From positions 932,001 through 996,000 of the forward strand of contig NZ_CP076562.1 in assembly GCF_022174665.1 (NCBI RefSeq): a stretch of DNA of 64,000 bases. The letters are read 5' to 3'. This DNA comes from Eubacterium sp. MSJ-33 (GTDB lineage: Bacteria > Bacillota > Clostridia > Lachnospirales > Lachnospiraceae). The notes below the pieces were generated by a model. That model was not told the DNA's origin and did not search any database. It saw nothing but the letters and a program-made list of their open reading frames with translations. Within the stretch, counting starts at the first letter, position 1; each line of letters begins with the position of its first letter. Both the position numbers and the translations under genes were made by a program. Shown here piece after piece: positions 27,705-37,729 of this stretch.

Positions 27705-29732
27705 TTACTTTTGTTTCTTTTTATGTACATTACGTATACTTTTTTTGTCTTTTGTATTCATTTGCAGCTTCTGATTTCCACCTTGTTTCTGCGCAGATTT
27801 TTTGTGTTGTGCACTGGAACAATTTGCAGATGTGTTATATTTTGTATTCTTTTGAGATTTTTTCTCATTTGCAGAATTTTTCATCTTCCTTGGCTTAATC
27901 AGGCAGTTCTTATCAAATCCAATCAAATCCGTCCGTCCTGCTTTCACAAGTGCCTCATGTACCAGATCATAATTATCCGGATTCCGATACTGGATCAGGG
28001 CACGCTGCATTGCCTTTTCATGCGGAGAATTCGGTACATACACCTTCTCCATTGTCCGCGGATCAACGCCCGTATAATACATGCAGGTCGATATCGTTGA
28101 AGGTGTTGGATAGAAATCCTGCACCTGCTCCGGCATATATCCTAAATCACGCAGATATTCCGCCAGTTCCACCGCTTCTTTCAGCGTAGAACCCGGATGC
28201 GATGACATGAGATACGGCACCATATACTGTTTTAAGCCAAGCTCCTCATTGATCCGTTTGTATTTCCTGCAAAATGCCTGAAAGACTGCATTTTCCGGCT
28301 TTCCAAGCTTCATCAGCACCTTGTCGGAGATATGCTCCGGTGCCACCTTCAGCTGTCCACTGACATGATATTTACAAAGTTCCCGGAAGAATGTGTCATC
28401 CTTATCCGCCATCAGATAATCAAACCGGATACCCGAACGGATAAATACCTTCTTCACCTTCGGCAGACTCCGAAGCTCCCGCAACAGCTTCAGATAATCC
28501 GAATGATCCACGATCAGGTTCGGACACGGTTTCGGGAATAAGCACTGCCGATTCGCACAGACACCGTATTTCTCCTGTTTTTTGCAGGCACGCTGCCGGA
28601 AATTTGCCGTTGGGCCACCCACATCATGGATATAGCCTTTAAAATCCGGATCTTTTGTCATCTCCTTCGCCTCTTCTATAATAGAAGCATGGCTGCGTGT
28701 CTGCAATGTACGTCCCTGATGGAAGGTAAGCGCGCAGAAGCTGCATCCGCCAAAGCACCCACGATTGCTGACAAGCGAGAATTTAATCTCTGATATTGCA
28801 GGAATCCCACCCTGCGCTTCATAGATCGGATGATATGTCTTCGTGTACGGAAGTGCATACACTTCATCCATCTCCGGTTCTGTCAACGGTTCCGCCGGCG
28901 GGTTCTGAATGACATACAAATAATCCTTATATTTTTCTACCAGAATCTTCGCTGTGATATGGTCCGTGTTGTCATATTGAATTTTGAAGCTTCGTGCATA
29001 ATTGAGCTTATCTTCCTGTAATGCATCATACGACGGAAGTTCAATATAGTCCTCATACAGATGTTCCAGATTCCTTGCTTTATAAACCGTTCCATGGATA
29101 AAGCTTAAATCTTTGATGTCGATACCACTTTCCAGTGCATCGGCAATCTCCACGATTGCATGCTCTCCCATGCCATAGATTACAATATCCGCCTGTGCAT
29201 CAACGAGAATCGAATGCTTCAGTTTATTTGACCAATAATCATAGTGTGCCAACCGACGCAGGCTCGCCTCAATACCGCCCGCCACAATTGCAGCATCCTT
29301 GTATTTCTTCCGAATTAAATTACAGTATACAATCGTCGCATAATCCGGTCGTTTTCCCATCTCACCGCCCGGTGTATATGCATCCGTATGCCGTCTCTTC
29401 TTGGAAACAGTATAATGATTCACCATAGAATCCATATTTCCCGCGCACACCAAAAAGGCAAGCCTTGGCCTACCATAAATTGCAATTGAATTTTCATTTT
29501 TCCAATCCGGTTGCGAAATAATTGCAACCTTATATCCATGTGCTTCTAAAACACGGCTGATGATAGCCGGTCCGAAAGAAGGATGATCCACATACGCATC
29601 TCCGATCACGTACACAAAATCCGGCTGTTCCCATCCTTTTAATTGCATTTCTTTCTGTGTGAGCGGAAGGAATCGATCATCATAGATGTATTCCTCTCCA
29701 TTCTCACACAATATTTTCTTATTATTTTCCAC
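27705..29732 (-). CDS. YgiQ family radical SAM protein
   Basis: 675 residues. The radical SAM cluster motif [18 protein letters not shown] type CxxxCxxC lies near residue 325, preceded by a B12-binding-like N-terminal region ([20 protein letters not shown]) and followed by [10 protein letters not shown] and the family's CxxC-containing C-terminal part. The reaction catalysed by YgiQ proteins is not known. The last ~75 residues are a Lys/Asn/Gln-rich tail. Start is a GTG with AGGA 9 nt upstream. It runs in the same direction as mreB, 18 nt downstream of it. Confidence 0.93.
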   Translation of the reverse strand: MENNKKILCENGEEYIYDDRFLPLTQKEMQLKGWEQPDFVYVIGDAYVDHPSFGPAIISRVLEAHGYKVAIISQPDWKNENSIAIYGRPRLAFLVCAGNMDSMVNHYTVSKKRRHTDAYTPGGEMGKRPDYATIVYCNLIRKKYKDAAIVAGGIEASLRRLAHYDYWSNKLKHSILVDAQADIVIYGMGEHAIVEIADALESGIDIKDLSFIHGTVYKARNLEHLYEDYIELPSYDALQEDKLNYARSFKIQYDNTDHITAKILVEKYKDYLYVIQNPPAEPLTEPEMDEVYALPYTKTYHPIYEAQGGIPAISEIKFSLVSNRGCFGGCSFCALTFHQGRTLQTRSHASIIEEAKEMTKDPDFKGYIHDVGGPTANFRQRACKKQEKYGVCANRQCLFPKPCPNLIVDHSDYLKLLRELRSLPKVKKVFIRSGIRFDYLMADKDDTFFRELCKYHVSGQLKVAPEHISDKVLMKLGKPENAVFQAFCRKYKRINEELGLKQYMVPYLMSSHPGSTLKEAVELAEYLRDLGYMPEQVQDFYPTPSTISTCMYYTGVDPRTMEKVYVPNSPHEKAMQRALIQYRNPDNYDLVHEALVKAGRTDLIGFDKNCLIKPRKMKNSANEKKSQKNTKYNTSANCSSAQHKKSAQKQGGNQKLQMNTKDKKSIRNVHKKKQK

Positions 29733-29750
29733 TAATCTCTATCCTGTCTC

Positions 29751-30752
29751 TTACTCTTCCAAGGTTCTTCCATCCTTGATATAATAATGTGCTGTTCCGG
29801 CACCTGTTGCCACAACCTGATCCGGATTTTTGATATTCACTACCGGAACACCAATCTTGTCCATAATCAGTTTATCCATACCGAAAATCTTGCTCCCACC
29901 TCCGGCAAGAATAATCCCATGCTCAGAAATATCAGAAACCAATTCCGGCGGAGCCCCCTCCAGCATGACACGGATAGAATCCATGATCTGATCCGTCTCT
30001 TCCTGACACGCCTCAATCATCTCCGAAGATTTGACTGCCATTTTCGTTGGAAGTCCACGCACCAGTTCCTTTCCACGCGCATAACCGATCGCATCCTGTT
30101 CCCGCGGATACACAGAACCAATATCCTTCTTCAACTGCTCTGCAGAGCTCTCGCCAAGCAGCACATTATGACGTTTCCGCATATAGCGGATGATTGCCTC
30201 ATCAAAATCATCACCGCCAATCTTGATGGAACTACTCTGTTGTACGCCTCCTCTTGCCACAATCGCAATATCTGTTGTCCCAGCTCCGATATCCACAACC
30301 ATTGCACCGACTGCAGACTCAATATCTACGCCTGCACCGATAGCTGCCGCAAATGGTTCCTCAAGCACATACACATTCTTGGCTCCCGTCCGGTATACCG
30401 CATCGCACGCTGCACGGCGCTGTACATCTGTAACACCACTCGGCACACAGACACAAATGTTTGGTTTTCCCCATATCTTTCGTTTTGCAATCGCCGACTT
30501 TACATAGATTTTGAGCATACGCTCCGTCATAATATAATCCGAGATAACCCCATTCCGAATCGGGCGTGTCACCTCGATATCTTCCGGCGTCTTGCCAAGC
30601 ATCTTTTTTGCTTTATTTCCAACTGCAATGATCTTTTTGCTCTTCGCCTCATACGCGACCACAGACGGCTGGTTGACTACGATTCCTTTGTCTTTTATGT
30701 ATATGACCGTATTCGATGTTCCAAGGTCTATACCAATATCTATATTTACCAC
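29751..30752 (-). CDS. mreB: MreB family actin-like protein
   Basis: 333 residues. Actin-fold motifs: phosphate 1 GIDLGTSNTVIYIK, connect region PNICVCVPSGVTDVQRRA, phosphate 2 VVDIGAGTTDIAIVARGG, adenosine motif IILAGGGSKI. MreB forms membrane-associated filaments that guide wall synthesis. GTG start with AGAGGT 7 nt upstream. mreC and mreD are not next to it, so it may be one of several paralogues (MreB/Mbl type). It is separated from the upstream three-gene operon by the terminator at 30812-30845. Confidence 0.93.
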   Translation of the reverse strand: MVNIDIGIDLGTSNTVIYIKDKGIVVNQPSVVAYEAKSKKIIAVGNKAKKMLGKTPEDIEVTRPIRNGVISDYIMTERMLKIYVKSAIAKRKIWGKPNICVCVPSGVTDVQRRAACDAVYRTGAKNVYVLEEPFAAAIGAGVDIESAVGAMVVDIGAGTTDIAIVARGGVQQSSSIKIGGDDFDEAIIRYMRKRHNVLLGESSAEQLKKDIGSVYPREQDAIGYARGKELVRGLPTKMAVKSSEMIEACQEETDQIMDSIRVMLEGAPPELVSDISEHGIILAGGGSKIFGMDKLIMDKIGVPVVNIKNPDQVVATGAGTAHYYIKDGRTLEE

Positions 30753-30811
30753 GTTTCATACCTCTTATCTTCTGGTTTCTTATTTATCTTCTTGTCTGTC
30801 AGCTTATTACA

Positions 30812-30845
30812 CAAAAAGCCGATGCTTAAATTATAAGCATCGGCT
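30812..30845 (-). terminator. terminator of the three-gene scaffold operon
   Basis: Stem GCCGATGCTTA/TAAGCATCGGC (30818-30828 with 30834-30844), five Ts on the minus strand. Confidence 0.88.
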
Positions 30846-30861
30846 CTTATTTTTTCAACGA

Positions 30862-33600
30862 TTATTTAAAATCTTCACTTAGTAAATATTTCCGAACGGA
30901 ACCTTTCGTCTTCTCACGGTCATCACACTTAAGCATTGCATCATCGCAAGCCTTAAGCATACGATCGATATTTCCGGACTCCATTGCCATCAGGAGATTT
31001 TTCACAGTACCCTCTACAGAATCATCTGTCTTAAAGCCCTGCTGTTTGAAATAACCTTTTGCAATCGCAAGCATATCCTGTGTAGAAATGCCTTCCATAT
31101 TGATCTGATGTGTAAACTTGTCCTTTGCGTCTCCAGCCGCGCCAAACAAACGATTAATTGACTCAGTTGCTCCAGTCAGGATAACTACAACATCGTTTGC
31201 ATCCTTGGCTGTAAGCTTCATCAGTTCTGTCATCTTATCCGGTGCGATCAGACCTGCATTTTCAACAACCATACATCCACCGGCAAGTTTTGACATTGCA
31301 TCCGCAAGTTTTACCTTGTTCAATGCCTGCGCCTTAATCTTCGCGATTGTTTTTGCCTTGCAGATTCCCATATCATAAAAACTTCTTGCAAAATCTTCTC
31401 CGATGCTGGTCAGTCCAAATCCATGATCACCCATCATACATACATTGCGGTTTTCCGGATTGACCGTAATTGCATTAAATGTATCAACGAGATTCTTTCC
31501 GGATTTCTCCATCTTTGTATACTTTTCAAGGTAAGATGCAGCAAGTGGAAGTTTTCCTTCCTCTGCCGGCTGTGTCAGGTCGATCTGAATGCTATCTGCC
31601 TGTTCCGCAGCCTTCAACGCTTCCTCTTCTGCTTTCTTTGCAGCCTCTAAAATCTTACGAGCTTCCTCAGCCTTTGCTTTTGCTTCTGCTTCCGCCTTTG
31701 CAGCTTCTTCAGCAGCTTTCTTACGAGCCTCTTCTTCTGCCTTCGCAGCAAGTTCTTCCGCCGCTTTCTTCTTGGCTTCCTCTTCCGCTTTCTTACGAGC
31801 TTCTGCTTCAGCCTTCTTCTTGGCTTCTTCTTCGGCTTTCTTACGCTTCTCTTCCTCAGCCTTTGCCTTTGCAGCTTCCTCTGCGGCCTTCTTTGCATCT
31901 GCCTCGGCTTTCTTACGAGCTTCCTCTGCGGCCTTTAACGCTGCCTCTTCGGCCTTCTTTGCTTCCTCCAAGATGCGCATAGCCTCTTCCGCTTTCTTAC
32001 GAGCTTCCTCTGCGGCTTTCTTTGCCTCTTCCTCAGCTTTTTTACGGGCTTTTTCTTCCGCTTTCTTCTTGGCTTCTGCTTCCGCCTTCTTCTTGGCTTC
32101 TTCTTCGGCTTTCTTACGAGCTTCCGCTTCTGCCTTCTTCTTAGCCTCTTCCTCAGCCTTCTTCTTAGCCTCTTCCTCGGCTTTCTTCTTTGCTTCTGTT
32201 TCGGCCTTCTTCTTAGCTTCTTCCTCCGCGCGCTTCCGGTTCTCTTCTGCACGTTTCGTAGCTTCTTCTTCTGCCTTCTGAGCCTGCTCTAAGATACGCT
32301 TTGCTTCTTCGGCTTTCTTCTTTGCCTCTTCGGCCTTCTTCAAAGCCTCCTGTTTCGCCTTTGCTCTCGCTTCTTCTTCCGCCTTCTTACGAGCTTCCTC
32401 TGCAGCTTTCAGGCGAGCTTCCTCTGCCTTCTTACGTTTCTCTTCCTCTTCTGCCTTAATACGGGCTTCCTCAGCCGCTCGTTTCTCAGCTGCTGCCGCT
32501 GCACGCTGTCTGGCTGCCGCTTCTGCAATTCTGCGTTCCTGTGCAGCCGCCTTTTCCTCAGCTTCCTTCAGTTTCTTTCTTCTTGCTTCTTCCTTCCGTT
32601 CAGCTTCCTCAATAGCCGCCTTCTTCTTTGCCGCTTCTGCCTCTGCTGCCTTCTTTGCCTTCTCTTCCTGTACCTTTTTCTTTTCTTCCTCTGCCTTATT
32701 CTCAGCATCGCCATACCGTGCAAGCTTCGATATTTCTGCGCCCAGAGCATCCTCATCCTCATCGCCAAGATCATACATACTCTTCACATCGTTGGTCGGA
32801 GTACTCCGATTTGGCACAATACTGATGATGTCATCCCCATCATCCTTAGATGTTTTCTTCTCCTGCGCCTTCCACTCTACACCATCAGAAATAATAGTTG
32901 TATTTCCCTGTTTTGTAAATGATTCGTCTTCTGCGTCATCTTCTCCGATTACCTTGACATCGCCACTGCCACCGGATAACTTTGTAGGGCGTAATTTTGC
33001 TTTCTCATCATTCTGAGGATTTTTCTTCTCAGGAGCTTTTACTTTTTCATCCTGCTTTTTACCCATGTCAATATTGAGTCCAAGACCTCCAGATGGTTCT
33101 GCAGCTCCAAGGCCACCGCCCAATCCTCCAAGTCCTTTGCTCTCTGTCTTGCTTCCGGATAATCCACCTTCCACCGGTGCACCAAGACCACCGCCAGCCG
33201 GCTTATCCAAAGATTTACCAGACTTATCTGCCTGAATGCCAACACTCATGCCAAGCCCTTCATCGCTTGTCTTCTTCGATTCTTCTTTGCCGGTTTTTTC
33301 TTTGACAGCTTCTTCTTTTGCAGATGCCTGTTCCGGTTCCTCATCCTCCAATTTAATACCAAGTTCTGCAGCTCTCTTACGACGTTTCTTCTCTTCAATT
33401 TTCGCAAGCTCCTCCGCTGACAGAGTTTTGTATTTTGGCTTATTGTGGTCCGCAGCAGTTTCTCCAGCCTCTGCAGCCCCAGACAATTGCATTGCTTCCT
33501 GCTCTTTTTTCAATTTTGCAGCCTTGGCAGCTTTTTCCTTTTCCACCTGTGCTCTTACCGCAGCAATCAACGCTTCTCTTTGATCAATAGCCACTCCCAT
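30862..33600 (-). CDS. 912-residue Ala/Glu/Lys coiled-coil protein with degenerate AAA+-like C-terminus
   Basis: Residues ~1-110 are a basic/acidic helical start (REALIAAVRAQVEKEKAAK); ~110-250 are low-complexity with GGLG repeats; ~290-670 form a long TolA-like coil of KKAEEEAKKKAEAEARKK repeats; ~690-912 form a compact domain. The latter resembles CbxX/SpoVK AAA+ modules but its Walker A reads GDHGFGLTS (residue ~724, K replaced by L) and its Walker B GGCMVVENAG lacks the DE pair, while the sensor strand VVVILTGATESINRLFG is kept. ATP hydrolysis is therefore unlikely. AAGGAGG is only 2 nt before the ATG at 33600, so GTG at 33594 may be the true start. Last gene of a three-gene operon. Function unknown. 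Confidence 0.8.
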   Translation of the reverse strand: MGVAIDQREALIAAVRAQVEKEKAAKAAKLKKEQEAMQLSGAAEAGETAADHNKPKYKTLSAEELAKIEEKKRRKRAAELGIKLEDEEPEQASAKEEAVKEKTGKEESKKTSDEGLGMSVGIQADKSGKSLDKPAGGGLGAPVEGGLSGSKTESKGLGGLGGGLGAAEPSGGLGLNIDMGKKQDEKVKAPEKKNPQNDEKAKLRPTKLSGGSGDVKVIGEDDAEDESFTKQGNTTIISDGVEWKAQEKKTSKDDGDDIISIVPNRSTPTNDVKSMYDLGDEDEDALGAEISKLARYGDAENKAEEEKKKVQEEKAKKAAEAEAAKKKAAIEEAERKEEARRKKLKEAEEKAAAQERRIAEAAARQRAAAAAEKRAAEEARIKAEEEEKRKKAEEARLKAAEEARKKAEEEARAKAKQEALKKAEEAKKKAEEAKRILEQAQKAEEEATKRAEENRKRAEEEAKKKAETEAKKKAEEEAKKKAEEEAKKKAEAEARKKAEEEAKKKAEAEAKKKAEEKARKKAEEEAKKAAEEARKKAEEAMRILEEAKKAEEAALKAAEEARKKAEADAKKAAEEAAKAKAEEEKRKKAEEEAKKKAEAEARKKAEEEAKKKAAEELAAKAEEEARKKAAEEAAKAEAEAKAKAEEARKILEAAKKAEEEALKAAEQADSIQIDLTQPAEEGKLPLAASYLEKYTKMEKSGKNLVDTFNAITVNPENRNVCMMGDHGFGLTSIGEDFARSFYDMGICKAKTIAKIKAQALNKVKLADAMSKLAGGCMVVENAGLIAPDKMTELMKLTAKDANDVVVILTGATESINRLFGAAGDAKDKFTHQINMEGISTQDMLAIAKGYFKQQGFKTDDSVEGTVKNLLMAMESGNIDRMLKACDDAMLKCDDREKTKGSVRKYLLSEDFK
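31590..32720 (-). repeat. coding repeat: Ala/Glu/Lys coiled-coil region
   Basis: Imperfect short repeats encoding EEAKKKAE/EARKKAEE units over about 375 residues. The composition keeps all six frames open, producing long false ORFs on the plus strand. Confidence 0.8.
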
Positions 33601-33633
33601 TGCCTCCTTTCAGTCATACCTTCTCGTCAAGAA

Positions 33634-36456
33634 TTATCTGTATTCTTTCACATGCTTCAGCAAATTCTTCTTAACAGTATCTATCTTCAAAGATGCTTTT
33701 AACTCATCTCGTGAAGGTCCTTTTTGTACCGGTTGTTCCTCTTTTTCCGCAGTCTTGGGTGTTGCCGGTATTGAATCCATGCTGATTCCAAGAGTGGCAA
33801 GCAGCGCTTCCGCTTCTCTCTGCATCTGCTCCTCTTTACGCATGTTTTCTGTTATCTTATCCCGCGCTTCTTCCATAATCTCATTGAAATTGTTCTCAAC
33901 GACTTTCGTTTCCTTATGATAATCCGGGAATAACGATGATTTGAATACCGGGAAGTCGAGCTTCTTTTTTTCCGGTTTTGTTGTAAATGGAGCTACGCGA
34001 AATTCTGTTTTTTCTTCCGCCTCTTCCATTTCCGGTTTCTCAACCTCCGCTTTTTCGACTTCTTCCACAGTCTCTTCGGTCTCTTCAACCACCAGTTCTT
34101 CGACTTCTTCCACAGTCTCTTCGGTCTCTTCAGCCGCCGGTTCTTCGACTTCTTCCACAGTCTCTTCAACCGCCGATTCTTCGACTTCTTCCACTGTCTC
34201 TTTGGTCTCTTCAACCACCGGTTCTTCGACTTCTTCCACAGTCTCTTCGGTCTCTTCAACTGCTTCCATAATCTCTTCGGTCTCTTCAGCCTCCGGTTCT
34301 TCGACTTCTTCCACAGTCTCTTCGATTTCTTCAACCGCCGGCTCTTCGACCTCTTCCACAGTTTCTTCGGTCTCTTCAACTGCTTCCATAATCTCTTCAG
34401 TCTCTTCAGCCTCTGGTTCTTCGACTTCTTCCACAGTCTCCTCAACCACCGGTTCTTCGACTTCTTCCACTGTCTCTTCGGTCTCTTCAGCCGCCGGTTC
34501 TTCGACTTCTTCCACAGTCTCTTCAGTCTCTTCAACCGCCGGTTCTTCGACTTCCTCCACAGTCTCTACGGTCTCTTCAACCGCCGGTTCTTCGACTTCC
34601 TCCACAGTTTCTTCGTTCTCTTCAACTGCTTCCACTGTCTCTTCAACCTTATCACTCTTTGGTTTTTCAGGTATCAGTTCTCCGATATCAAACGGTTTTT
34701 CCGCTTCAACCGTCTTCATCTCACCAAACTCTTCATCGATTTTTTCTGAGAAATCATCCACTTGATATTCATCATCAAAATCTTCCGGTGCCAGATCCAC
34801 CATCTGAAATTCAAAAGCCGGTTTTGAAACAGTTGTTGCAGTATCCAAACTCGCATTTTTGATTTTTGACTGTTCTTGAGCTTCCAGTTCTTCCACCGTC
34901 TCTGCTTCTGCTTCAAATCCATCATCTTCATCGACTACAACTACATCTTTTGAAATTATATTCTTTCTATGTATCATATCATCCGCCTGCCCTGTTGTCT
35001 CTATATTTTCTGATGAACTTTCAATATTTGATTCTTCTGATTTTATTTCACTCGTAGTATCTTCGGTATTCTTTACCTCTTTCTGTTCAGCTGTATTTTC
35101 TTCATCCGCAGTCTCTATCTTCTCAGACGTATCCTTCTGTCCGTCCTCCTGTTCAGTTTCCCTTTTTTCTATATCTTCTGTCTCTCCCCGAGCGGATTTT
35201 TTCTTTCTTCTAAACTTATCAAAAAAACTCTTTCTCTCTTTTGTTTTTTCCGTTTCGTCATCTTCCGCATTCCAAAACTCATCGAAGGCAGCCTCTTTTT
35301 CTTCCTCCGGCTGTTTTTCTGAATTCTGCGTATTTTCTGTCTTTACTGCTTTTGCCTGCACATCTTCGTTATCTTTTTTTTCTTCAGTTCCCATCTGTTC
35401 CGGTTCAGTCAATTTCTTTTCTGTTTCATCATTCTGTTGTTTTTCCTCTGTAGCCGTTTCATTCACTTCCATACCCGACCCTGCCACAGTAGTCGTTGAG
35501 TCTTTTTCTGTTTTAGCCTCAATTCCAACAGTCGTTGTTTCCTCTTCTGTGTTCGACTCTGTCACAGCAGACACGTTTTCCTCTTCCGTGCTTATCTCTG
35601 CCGCAGCATTCTCTGCTTCCGCCTTCTCCTGCTGTTTTAATTTCTTCTGCAGTTTCTTTTCCTTACGTTGTTCTTCCCGTTCCTGCTTTTTCAGCATCTT
35701 CTGCACTTTTTTCTCCGAACCCGCAGGAGTATAGGAATCCTCATACATAACCGTTATTTCTGCTTCCTTCGGATGCATCCGAAGGTCATCTGCCTCTAAC
35801 AGTTCTTTTTCTTCCATACGCAGTGATTCCAGATCCGGATCATCGTCCGGTTGTTCTTCTGCCGCATATACGTCAAAATAAGCATCTACCGTTGTCTTTC
35901 CGGATTCTATGTCCGCAATTATCTGACTGTTCTCTGAATTCTGATATGATGCATGATACAGTTCTGCCAAAGTATCCGCTTCTTTCTGCTTGCCTTCTTT
36001 TTTATAAAGCAAATACAATTCAAAGCTCCACTCATAATCCAGATTATGCATATATCCATCCAACAGAACATCAAGCGAACCGTATTCCTCCGGATGTTCA
36101 TGTTTATTCCAGATATACTCAATCTCCCTGCTATCATACGCCGAAGCATCAAACATATACATATCATAATAAGTCTTTGCTAACCGGAAATATCCCATCC
36201 GCAAATACAGCTCTACAAATGTATATATAATTCTTTTGGACTCAGGTGCAAGACGATGTGCCATAAGCAGGCAACGTCTTGCATCTGCGTACCGGTTATT
36301 TTTTATGTATATCTCACCGCACAGTCTTAAAAACTGTGGATTCAAAGATTTCGTCAGATCCTGATGTTCCACTAACTCAAGCGCCAGACTGTACTCTCTG
36401 GAATTCGCCAACTCTTTAATTTTATTTACACTCGTCATACTGAGTCCTGCGCCCAT
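33634..36456 (-). CDS. 940-residue TPR protein with acidic 15-residue repeats
   Basis: Residues ~5-165 hold helical TPR-like pairs (LRLCGEIYIKNNRYADARRC, FRLAKTYYDMYMFDA). A Lys/Gln-rich coil follows (~240-285), then a long Glu/Thr-rich disordered part. Residues ~605-800 are tandem acidic repeats of 15 residues (EEVEEPAVEETEETV) with some 12-residue versions. The end is different: FPVFKSSLFPDYHKETKVV and a basic helical tail DELKASLKIDTVKKNLLKHV. No signal peptide or membrane segment is seen, so it is probably cytoplasmic. GAGGTGG is 7 nt before the ATG. Flanked in the operon by gaps of 32-33 nt. A scaffold role is inferred only. Confidence 0.75.
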   Translation of the reverse strand: MGAGLSMTSVNKIKELANSREYSLALELVEHQDLTKSLNPQFLRLCGEIYIKNNRYADARRCLLMAHRLAPESKRIIYTFVELYLRMGYFRLAKTYYDMYMFDASAYDSREIEYIWNKHEHPEEYGSLDVLLDGYMHNLDYEWSFELYLLYKKEGKQKEADTLAELYHASYQNSENSQIIADIESGKTTVDAYFDVYAAEEQPDDDPDLESLRMEEKELLEADDLRMHPKEAEITVMYEDSYTPAGSEKKVQKMLKKQEREEQRKEKKLQKKLKQQEKAEAENAAAEISTEEENVSAVTESNTEEETTTVGIEAKTEKDSTTTVAGSGMEVNETATEEKQQNDETEKKLTEPEQMGTEEKKDNEDVQAKAVKTENTQNSEKQPEEEKEAAFDEFWNAEDDETEKTKERKSFFDKFRRKKKSARGETEDIEKRETEQEDGQKDTSEKIETADEENTAEQKEVKNTEDTTSEIKSEESNIESSSENIETTGQADDMIHRKNIISKDVVVVDEDDGFEAEAETVEELEAQEQSKIKNASLDTATTVSKPAFEFQMVDLAPEDFDDEYQVDDFSEKIDEEFGEMKTVEAEKPFDIGELIPEKPKSDKVEETVEAVEENEETVEEVEEPAVEETVETVEEVEEPAVEETEETVEEVEEPAAEETEETVEEVEEPVVEETVEEVEEPEAEETEEIMEAVEETEETVEEVEEPAVEEIEETVEEVEEPEAEETEEIMEAVEETEETVEEVEEPVVEETKETVEEVEESAVEETVEEVEEPAAEETEETVEEVEELVVEETEETVEEVEKAEVEKPEMEEAEEKTEFRVAPFTTKPEKKKLDFPVFKSSLFPDYHKETKVVENNFNEIMEEARDKITENMRKEEQMQREAEALLATLGISMDSIPATPKTAEKEEQPVQKGPSRDELKASLKIDTVKKNLLKHVKEYR
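34050..34640 (-). repeat. 45-bp coding tandem repeat
   Basis: Units of 45 bp (some 36 bp) encode the EEVEEPxxEETEETV repeat; start points such as 34095 and 34140 are 45 bp apart. Copy number could vary between strains. Confidence 0.8.
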
Positions 36457-36488
36457 TTTTCTGCCACCTCTGTCAGTTTGCTTTCTAC

Positions 36489-37586
36489 CTAGCGTCCTTC
36501 AAAAACCTTTTCAACCTTCTCAATCACCGTGTCTTTCATATTGCCACGTGTCTTCTCATACTGTAATCCGGACTCCATAATCTCCAGCAATTCCATTCGA
36601 TACTCTGTATCGATCTCCTTAATATATTCCATCAACACATCTTTAAGTTCTATTACATATTCCTTCGTCTGCATCTTTGCAAGCATTTCATCCGGATTGA
36701 ACTTGGATGTACTCTTCATATCTTCCTGCTTACGTCCACAAATCAAACACTCATCTGCGCCCGCTTCGTTCACATAACCACAGTTACATGTCCAGATCAT
36801 ACCATCTGTACGATATTTCTCTACTGCATCAATACCACGCTTCTCTTTGAGTGCAGCCAGCCTATGCAACGGCATATTGACATCAATCGGCTGATCGTTG
36901 CATGCAAATACACCACGGCTTGTCACATATTTGGAAATACGAACTTTTGCATCCTTCAACAGTAAAATATCCTTAGCCGGAAGCTTACACTCCATCGGAT
37001 TCGCTTCAATCAGAGAAACATTTCCCTTTTCAAACACAAAATCCAGATCTTTCAGCAGCAATCTCTCCTCATACAAATTGGTGAATTCTACATCCGCACG
37101 AATGGCTTTGATATCATCTTTGTTATAATTAAAGAAGTCTGTTGAGATTGTAACTCCCCTTTTGGATCCCTTCAGATTCACACGTACCGGTCTTGGAACC
37201 AAACGGTTATAATAATTACTTACATACAGTGATTTTTCCGTTACCGGATCTTCTTCTGCTTTCTTTTTCAGACGGACTGCTGTTCCCGAAGCAATCGTTC
37301 CTACCGAATAGCTGGCGAACTGTGTATAATTCAGTTCCACACCTATCACCGCATCTGCTTTCTTTTTGGATGCAATCTTCTGCAAACGCTTCAAAGCAGT
37401 TTCATTTACCTGTTCCAGCTTACCTGTCAGTTTTTCACTCTCCGAATCTGACATTTCACTTACACCTGCCGCGAAGCCTTTAAAGAAATTAGAACTAAGT
37501 ACAGATTGTACATTCAAAAAGCCCAAATACTCTACGATTTCGTAACCCTCAAAGCCCTGTCCGGACGTCAACATTACATCTGCCAT
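36489..37586 (-). CDS. YbjQ/UPF0145-like domain fused to a C-terminal zinc ribbon
   Basis: 365 residues. Residues ~5-108 (LTSGQGFEGYEIVEYLGFLN ... KKKADAVIGVELNY) match the pentameric YbjQ/UPF0145 putative metal-binding fold. The middle (VRVNLKGSKRGVTISTDFFN onward) looks like a beta-sandwich. Near residue 277 a zinc ribbon WTCNCGYVNEAGADECLICG stands, followed by helices. GGGAGGG precedes the ATG. It is the first gene of the operon with the two scaffold-like proteins, so it may recruit or sense for them. Function unknown. Confidence 0.78.
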   Translation of the reverse strand: MADVMLTSGQGFEGYEIVEYLGFLNVQSVLSSNFFKGFAAGVSEMSDSESEKLTGKLEQVNETALKRLQKIASKKKADAVIGVELNYTQFASYSVGTIASGTAVRLKKKAEEDPVTEKSLYVSNYYNRLVPRPVRVNLKGSKRGVTISTDFFNYNKDDIKAIRADVEFTNLYEERLLLKDLDFVFEKGNVSLIEANPMECKLPAKDILLLKDAKVRISKYVTSRGVFACNDQPIDVNMPLHRLAALKEKRGIDAVEKYRTDGMIWTCNCGYVNEAGADECLICGRKQEDMKSTSKFNPDEMLAKMQTKEYVIELKDVLMEYIKEIDTEYRMELLEIMESGLQYEKTRGNMKDTVIEKVEKVFEGR

Positions 37587-37630
37587 TTTTTACCCTCCCA
37601 AATAAAAATAATCGCTCAAATATACATAAA

Positions 37631-37659
37631 ATAATACCATACTTCTCTCATATTTGAAA
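37631..37659 (-). promoter_or_regulatory. candidate promoter of the three-gene operon
   Basis: Minus strand TTTCAA (37654-37659), 17-bp spacer, TATTAT (37631-37636), about 45 nt before the first ATG. Confidence 0.45.
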
Positions 37660-37729
37660 GACTTTTTGTATGATTTATAACATTTTTATCAATTATTTTG
37701 TGCATTTTATGCAAAAATCACTAATTTTT

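Noticed and set aside
31589..32281. 230-codon plus-strand ORF rich in Ala/Ser/Phe, and similar frames nearby
   Set aside because: Mirror of the Ala/Glu/Lys coiled-coil repeats of the minus-strand gene; its composition is the complement of the repeats and it has no ribosome site.
33941..34765. 274-codon plus-strand Ser/Thr/Val ORF
   Set aside because: Complement of the acidic 45-bp repeats of the minus-strand 940-residue gene.
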